Shown here: piece by piece, positions 63,925-64,000 of the stretch | Position numbering within the stretch: position 1 is the first letter of the stretch | Layout of the letters: each line of letters begins with the position of its first letter | Assembly (NCBI RefSeq): GCF_000613725.1 | Contig: NZ_BAJN01000002.1 | Coordinates: 124,001-188,000, forward strand | From: Hoylesella pleuritidis JCM 14110 | GTDB lineage: Bacteria > Bacteroidota > Bacteroidia > Bacteroidales > Bacteroidaceae | Direction of reading: 5' to 3' | Length of the DNA stretch: 64,000 bases | Translations under genes and position numbers: made by a program | The notes under the pieces: generated by a model | Seen by the model: the letters and a program-made list of their open reading frames with translations, nothing else | What the model was told of the DNA's origin: nothing | The model's database searches: none

Positions 63925-64000
63925 TCACTGTTTCAACATTTCGATACCCAACTGTCGGGCACGCTCAGCATTTCGGTGCCGGATTGTCTTCTGTTTGTCG
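63925..64000 (-). CDS. 3' end of an unidentified gene (cut by window edge)
   Basis: The minus strand reads DKQKTIRHRNAERARQLGIEMLKQ then TGA at 63925-63927, an open frame of 24 codons continuing past the window. The basic amphipathic C-terminus is not diagnostic; I cannot name the product. Confidence 0.4.
   Translation of the reverse strand, partial: DKQKTIRHRNAERARQLGIEMLKQ

Noticed and set aside
1..64000. tRNA, rRNA genes and insertion sequences
   Set aside because: No GTTCGANNC T-loop with a cloverleaf, no rRNA-like segments and no transposase-like ORF could be recognised in the gaps.

Overview
The window looks like a chromosomal segment of a Bacteroidales bacterium, most probably a Prevotella-like member of the Prevotellaceae. 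The evidence is the recurring TAnnTTTG-type -7 promoter box, a PorZ-like type IX secretion protein, a calycin-like secreted protein with a Prevotella-style C-terminus, a GlsB/GlsA glycine-lipid pair, a GH92/GH130 mannoside locus and a large-form IspG. There are no insertion sequences, phage genes, tRNA or rRNA genes and no CRISPR array. Most genes are housekeeping.

Layout: (1) 0-8.4 kb: apt (3' end), a parS-like site, uvrC, dtd, a MazG-like pyrophosphohydrolase, deoC, a polyprenyl synthetase and polA. (2) 8.4-16.6 kb: a decayed rhuM, a Zn/Cd-type P-ATPase, YitT, ruvB-coaD-ybeY, a nitrilase and a DUF4294 protein. (3) 17-26.4 kb: dut-TPR-DUF4292-EnvC operon, glsA-glsB and a helix-hairpin-helix outer-membrane protein. 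(4) 26.6-32.2 kb: oxidative stress block ahpF, ahpC and sod divergent from oxyR, then a lipoprotein and a nitroreductase. (5) 32.2-32.85 kb: AT-rich intergenic region with clustered DnaA boxes, a candidate oriC, then nadA. (6) 33.8-42.4 kb: minus-strand run leuS, yitT, rdgB, porZ, acyltransferase, GT2. (7) 43-47.3 kb: calycin-like protein, ribD, rnhA, argS. (8) 47.9-52.4 kb: GH92 mannosidase, MFS transporter, GH130 phosphorylase. (9) 53-64 kb: rpoN, PAP2-like protein, purE, ispG, an esterase, pnp and DUF3108.

The most unusual feature is a family of intergenic arrays. Thirteen arrays, about one every 5 kb, each hold 4 or 5 units with an almost exact 22-bp period. Each unit has an 11-bp palindromic core TTAACSGTTAR and a variable 11-bp linker often resembling YGCACNRCR. 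Many arrays are bordered by a hairpin (GATTTGTATA...TATACAAATC) or by a WTTGATAATCAAW palindrome. I know no formal description of this element.

A second family of GC-rich mini-palindromes (CCTCYCC-AAAG-GGRGAGG type) lies between genes and inside several open genes (mazG, zntA, ispG twice, the dtd 3' end, probably yitT2), where it adds low-complexity peptide segments.

Five conserved genes (polA, zntA, GH92, MFS, pnp) are each broken by loss of a single G from a GG or GGG run on the coding strand. This looks more like a systematic consensus error than real gene loss. By contrast rhuM carries two independent lesions and looks truly decayed. All functional calls rest on motif reading by eye; no database search was run.
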